Shown: positions 61,925-64,000 of the stretch, piece after piece | Position numbering within the stretch: position 1 is the stretch's first letter | Layout: each line of letters begins with the position of its first letter | Source: Piscinibacter sp. | GTDB lineage: Bacteria; Pseudomonadota; Gammaproteobacteria; Burkholderiales; Burkholderiaceae_C | NCBI GenBank assembly: GCA_017983795.1 | Contig: JAGOAS010000020.1 | Location: 29,574-93,573 of the forward strand | Reading direction: 5' to 3' | Length of the DNA stretch: 64,000 bases | Made by a program: the position numbers and the translations under genes | Notes under the pieces: generated by a model | What the model was told of the DNA's origin: nothing | Seen by the model: the letters and a program-made list of their open reading frames with translations, nothing else | Databases searched by the model: none

Positions 61925-62890
61925 ATGAGCCTGGCGACCCGATGCACCTCCTGCGGAACCGTCTTCCGCGTGGTGCAGGACCAGCTCAAGGTCTCCGAAG
62001 GCTGGGTGCGCTGCGGACGCTGCAACGAGGTCTTCAACGCGCTCGAAGGCCTGTTCGACCTGGAGCGTGACTCGCCGCCCGCGTGGTCCGAATCCAAGCA
62101 GTTCACGCCCGCCGCCGCGCCCGAGGCCGACGAACACGAACAAGCGCCCGACCCTGATCTCGTCGACAAGATCGACGAGCAGTTGTTCGGTACTCCGGCA
62201 CGCCGCACCGGCTTCGGTGCGCTGACCGGTCTCGGCGGCGGAACCGACCGCAGCAGGGGGCCGGACTTCGCCGATGCCCGCTTCGACACCGACATTCCGC
62301 TCGATGCGCTCGACGGCAGCGAGGGTACGCCGACCCGCACCGTTGCCGCCAGCGAGCCCGCCGCCGACCCGGACGACGCGCCGGCCTTCGTGCGCGACGC
62401 CGAACGCGTGGCGCGCTGGCAGTCTTCCGGCGCACGCAAGGCGCTGCTCGCACTCGCGCTGCTGCTGCTCGGCGGCCTCGGCCTGCAATGGGCGCACCAC
62501 TTCCGCGATCAGCTCGCAGCACGGCTGCCGGCAGCGGCGCCGGCGCTCGCGGCCTGGTGCGGATGGGTCGGCTGCAGCATCGAGCCGCCACGCCGGCTCG
62601 AGGACATCGTGGTCGAGAGCACCGCACTGGCCAAGGCCGCCTCGGGCGACGCCTTCCGCCTCAACGTCGTGCTGCGCAACCGCGCCACGACCGTCGCCGC
62701 GCTGCCCTGGATCGAACTCTCGCTGACCGACGTGAACGGTGAACTGCTGGCCCGCAAGGCGCTCGGCCCGCAGGATCTGCGCGCGCGTTCAGGCGAGATC
62801 GGCGCCGGCGGCGAGGTCAACCTGCAGGCCGCGCTGTCGACCGGCGCGCTGCGCGTGACCGGCTACACCGTCGAGATCTTCTACCCGTGA
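61925..62890 (+). CDS. Zinc-ribbon and DUF3426 membrane protein
   Basis: The 321-residue protein starts with an MJ0042-type zinc ribbon (CTSCGTVFRV and CGRCNEVF), has an acidic low-complexity middle, one membrane helix (about 160-180, ALLALALLLLGGLGLQW) and a C-terminal DUF3426 beta domain. It always accompanies prmA in Burkholderiales, with unknown function. It begins seven bases after prmA, so it is co-transcribed. Confidence 0.9.
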   Translation: MSLATRCTSCGTVFRVVQDQLKVSEGWVRCGRCNEVFNALEGLFDLERDSPPAWSESKQFTPAAAPEADEHEQAPDPDLVDKIDEQLFGTPARRTGFGALTGLGGGTDRSRGPDFADARFDTDIPLDALDGSEGTPTRTVAASEPAADPDDAPAFVRDAERVARWQSSGARKALLALALLLLGGLGLQWAHHFRDQLAARLPAAAPALAAWCGWVGCSIEPPRRLEDIVVESTALAKAASGDAFRLNVVLRNRATTVAALPWIELSLTDVNGELLARKALGPQDLRARSGEIGAGGEVNLQAALSTGALRVTGYTVEIFYP

Positions 62891-62945
62891 GCGCAGTGCG
62901 CCGCGGGACTCACCCTCTTCTCGCCTCTCACTCCACGGAGATTCC

Positions 62946-63860
62946 ATGTCGATCCTGATCTGCGGCTCGCTCGCCTTCGACACCATCACCACCTTCCCCG
63001 GGCGCTTCGCCGAACAGATCCTGCCCGACCAGGTGCACATCCTGAACGTGTCCTTCCTCGTGCCGACGCTGCGGCGCGAGTTCGGCGGCTGCGCCGGCAA
63101 CATCGCCTATTCGCTCGCACAGCTCGGCGGCGAAGCGCTGGTCATGGCCACGCTGGGCAACGACGGGCACAGCTACGTCGAGCGCATCCGTTCCTGGGGC
63201 GCGAGCACGGAGTACGTGCGCGTGATCGAGGACAGCTACACCGCGCAGGCGATGATCATCACCGACATCGACAACAACCAGATCACCGCTTTCCATCCCG
63301 GCGCGATGCAGCAGGCGCACGTGACCGCGGTGCCGCGGCGCAAGGACATCGAACTGGCCATCATCGCCCCCGACGGCCGCGACGCAATGATCCAGCACGC
63401 CCAGCAACTCGCCGACGCGCGCATCCCGTTCGTCTTCGATCCCGGCCAGGGCCTGCCGATGTTCAGCGGCGAGGAGCTGAAGGACTTCATCGCCAAGGCC
63501 ACCTGGGTGGCCGTGAACGACTACGAGGCGCGGATGTTGTGCGAGCGGACGGGACTGACGCTCGAATCACTCTCGAAGTCGCACCTCAAGGGCGTGATCG
63601 TGACGCTGGGCGCGGACGGGTGCGATGTGTGGGAACAAGGGGCGCGCACGCATGTGCCCGGCGTGAAGGCGGAAGCGGTGGTGGATCCGACGGGGTGCGG
63701 GGATGCGTTTAGGGCGGGGGTGCTGTTCGGGCTAAACAGACGCAGTTCGCTGCACGATTCGTGCAGCGTCGGAAACGAACTAGGTGCCGTCAAGATTCAA
63801 TCACGAGGCGGCCAGAACCACCGGGTAAGCCTGAAAGCACAGCCCCGGACTATGCTATGA
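62946..63860 (+). CDS. PfkB-family carbohydrate/nucleoside kinase
   Basis: The 304-residue kinase matches the ribokinase/adenosine kinase family. It has SLAFDTITTFPGRFAEQILP near the start, FGGCAGNIAYSLAQLGG, and the catalytic loop DPTGCGDAFRAG with the base Asp (about 251-262). The conserved family end GNELGAVKIQSRGGQNH is present, followed by twelve apparently extra residues. From about 63500 codon choice shifts to G-ending codons, and from 63731 it includes rare CTA, AGA, GGA, CAA, TCA and CGA. The 3' end may therefore be foreign or replaced. The substrate is unknown. Confidence 0.82.
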   Translation: MSILICGSLAFDTITTFPGRFAEQILPDQVHILNVSFLVPTLRREFGGCAGNIAYSLAQLGGEALVMATLGNDGHSYVERIRSWGASTEYVRVIEDSYTAQAMIITDIDNNQITAFHPGAMQQAHVTAVPRRKDIELAIIAPDGRDAMIQHAQQLADARIPFVFDPGQGLPMFSGEELKDFIAKATWVAVNDYEARMLCERTGLTLESLSKSHLKGVIVTLGADGCDVWEQGARTHVPGVKAEAVVDPTGCGDAFRAGVLFGLNRRSSLHDSCSVGNELGAVKIQSRGGQNHRVSLKAQPRTML

Positions 63861-64000
63861 ACGCATAGCGGGTGGTCGCGTCCCAGCGCATGGTGTAAGT
63901 CCACAGCCCGGAGAGAGCTGAGATGCGCGGTACTCAGCGGGCTACTGCCGACAGCCGAGTGGGAACAGTATCGCTGAGGGTTTGCAGGCCCTCAAGCTGC
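63861..64000 (+). other. Structured non-coding sequence, possible 5' end of a group II intron or other mobile element
   Basis: After the kinase stop the sequence loses coding character and becomes stem-rich. A GCTATG/CATAGC hairpin (about 63854-63869) is followed by GTGGTCGCGTCC, GGTGTAAGTCCAC and GTGGGAACAG. Short blocks like these are reminiscent of domain I in bacterial group II introns. The window ends before any reverse transcriptase or domain V could be seen, so this stays tentative. Confidence 0.3.

Overview
The window is high-GC (roughly 70%) chromosomal DNA from a betaproteobacterium of the order Burkholderiales, most likely from the Rubrivivax/Leptothrix/Ideonella side of it. This rests on conserved gene blocks: ubiE-Tim44-ubiJ, hisI-hisE-DUF4870-hinT-tatABC, petABC-sspA-sspB, argB-HAD-slmA, dusB-fis-purH-ruvC, RNase II-TonB-aroE-mtgA and accB-accC-prmA-DUF3426. 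Nearly all of it is tightly packed core-genome sequence. I see no CRISPR array, phage, integrase, rRNA or complete insertion sequence.

Layout. 1-3.8 kb: ubiquinone genes (ubiJ, Tim44-like, ubiE) with galE lying between them on the other strand, then DUF971 and HIT genes. 3.8-10.8 kb: a TPR/GGDEF signalling protein, a Bug-type solute-binding protein and a 1310-residue FAD/Fe-S oxidoreductase. 10.9-15.8 kb: a complete glycerol-3-phosphate/glycerophosphodiester uptake operon, ugpBAECQ. 15.8-25.7 kb: acetyltransferase, MFS transporter, CREST-family membrane protein, argJ, secA, an M23 peptidase, dciA, tRNA-Thr, sspB and sspA. 25.8-28.6 kb: the cytochrome bc1 operon. 28.8-34.9 kb: mscL, DUF1631, pdxA, a Nif3-like gene and a DegS-type protease. 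34.9-42.4 kb: a long leftward gene train from argB through a Dph6-like enzyme, HAD phosphatase, slmA, DUF815 and NUDIX to hisI-hisE-DUF4870-hinT-tatABC. 42.4-47.7 kb: a DUF2242 lipoprotein, then a lipid-storage-like group (two-domain acyl reductase, phasin, patatin) and a YqaA protein. 47.7-57.6 kb: dusB, fis, purH, plsC, cdsA, ruvC, RNase II-like, TonB-like, aroE and mtgA. 57.7-64 kb: an unknown gene, a TlpA protein, accB, accC, prmA, DUF3426 and a PfkB kinase.

Three features stand out as possibly undescribed. (1) Two 73-nt hairpin elements lie between plsC and cdsA in inverted orientation. Each has perfect 24-bp arms and a 25-nt spacer. The spacers are nearly identical, but the arms differ at nine positions, every one compensated in the opposite arm. 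(2) A degenerate extra copy of the accC 5' end sits between accB and accC. It differs from the real start only at synonymous sites and runs into a hairpin-bearing insert. (3) At the right edge the PfkB gene changes codon usage over its conserved C-terminus. It is followed by 140 nt of structured, non-coding sequence that could be the start of a group II intron or another mobile element. Smaller observations include -10-like hexamers 6-7 nt before several start codons, suggesting leaderless mRNAs, and three convergent gene pairs whose 3' ends overlap by 15-26 bp.
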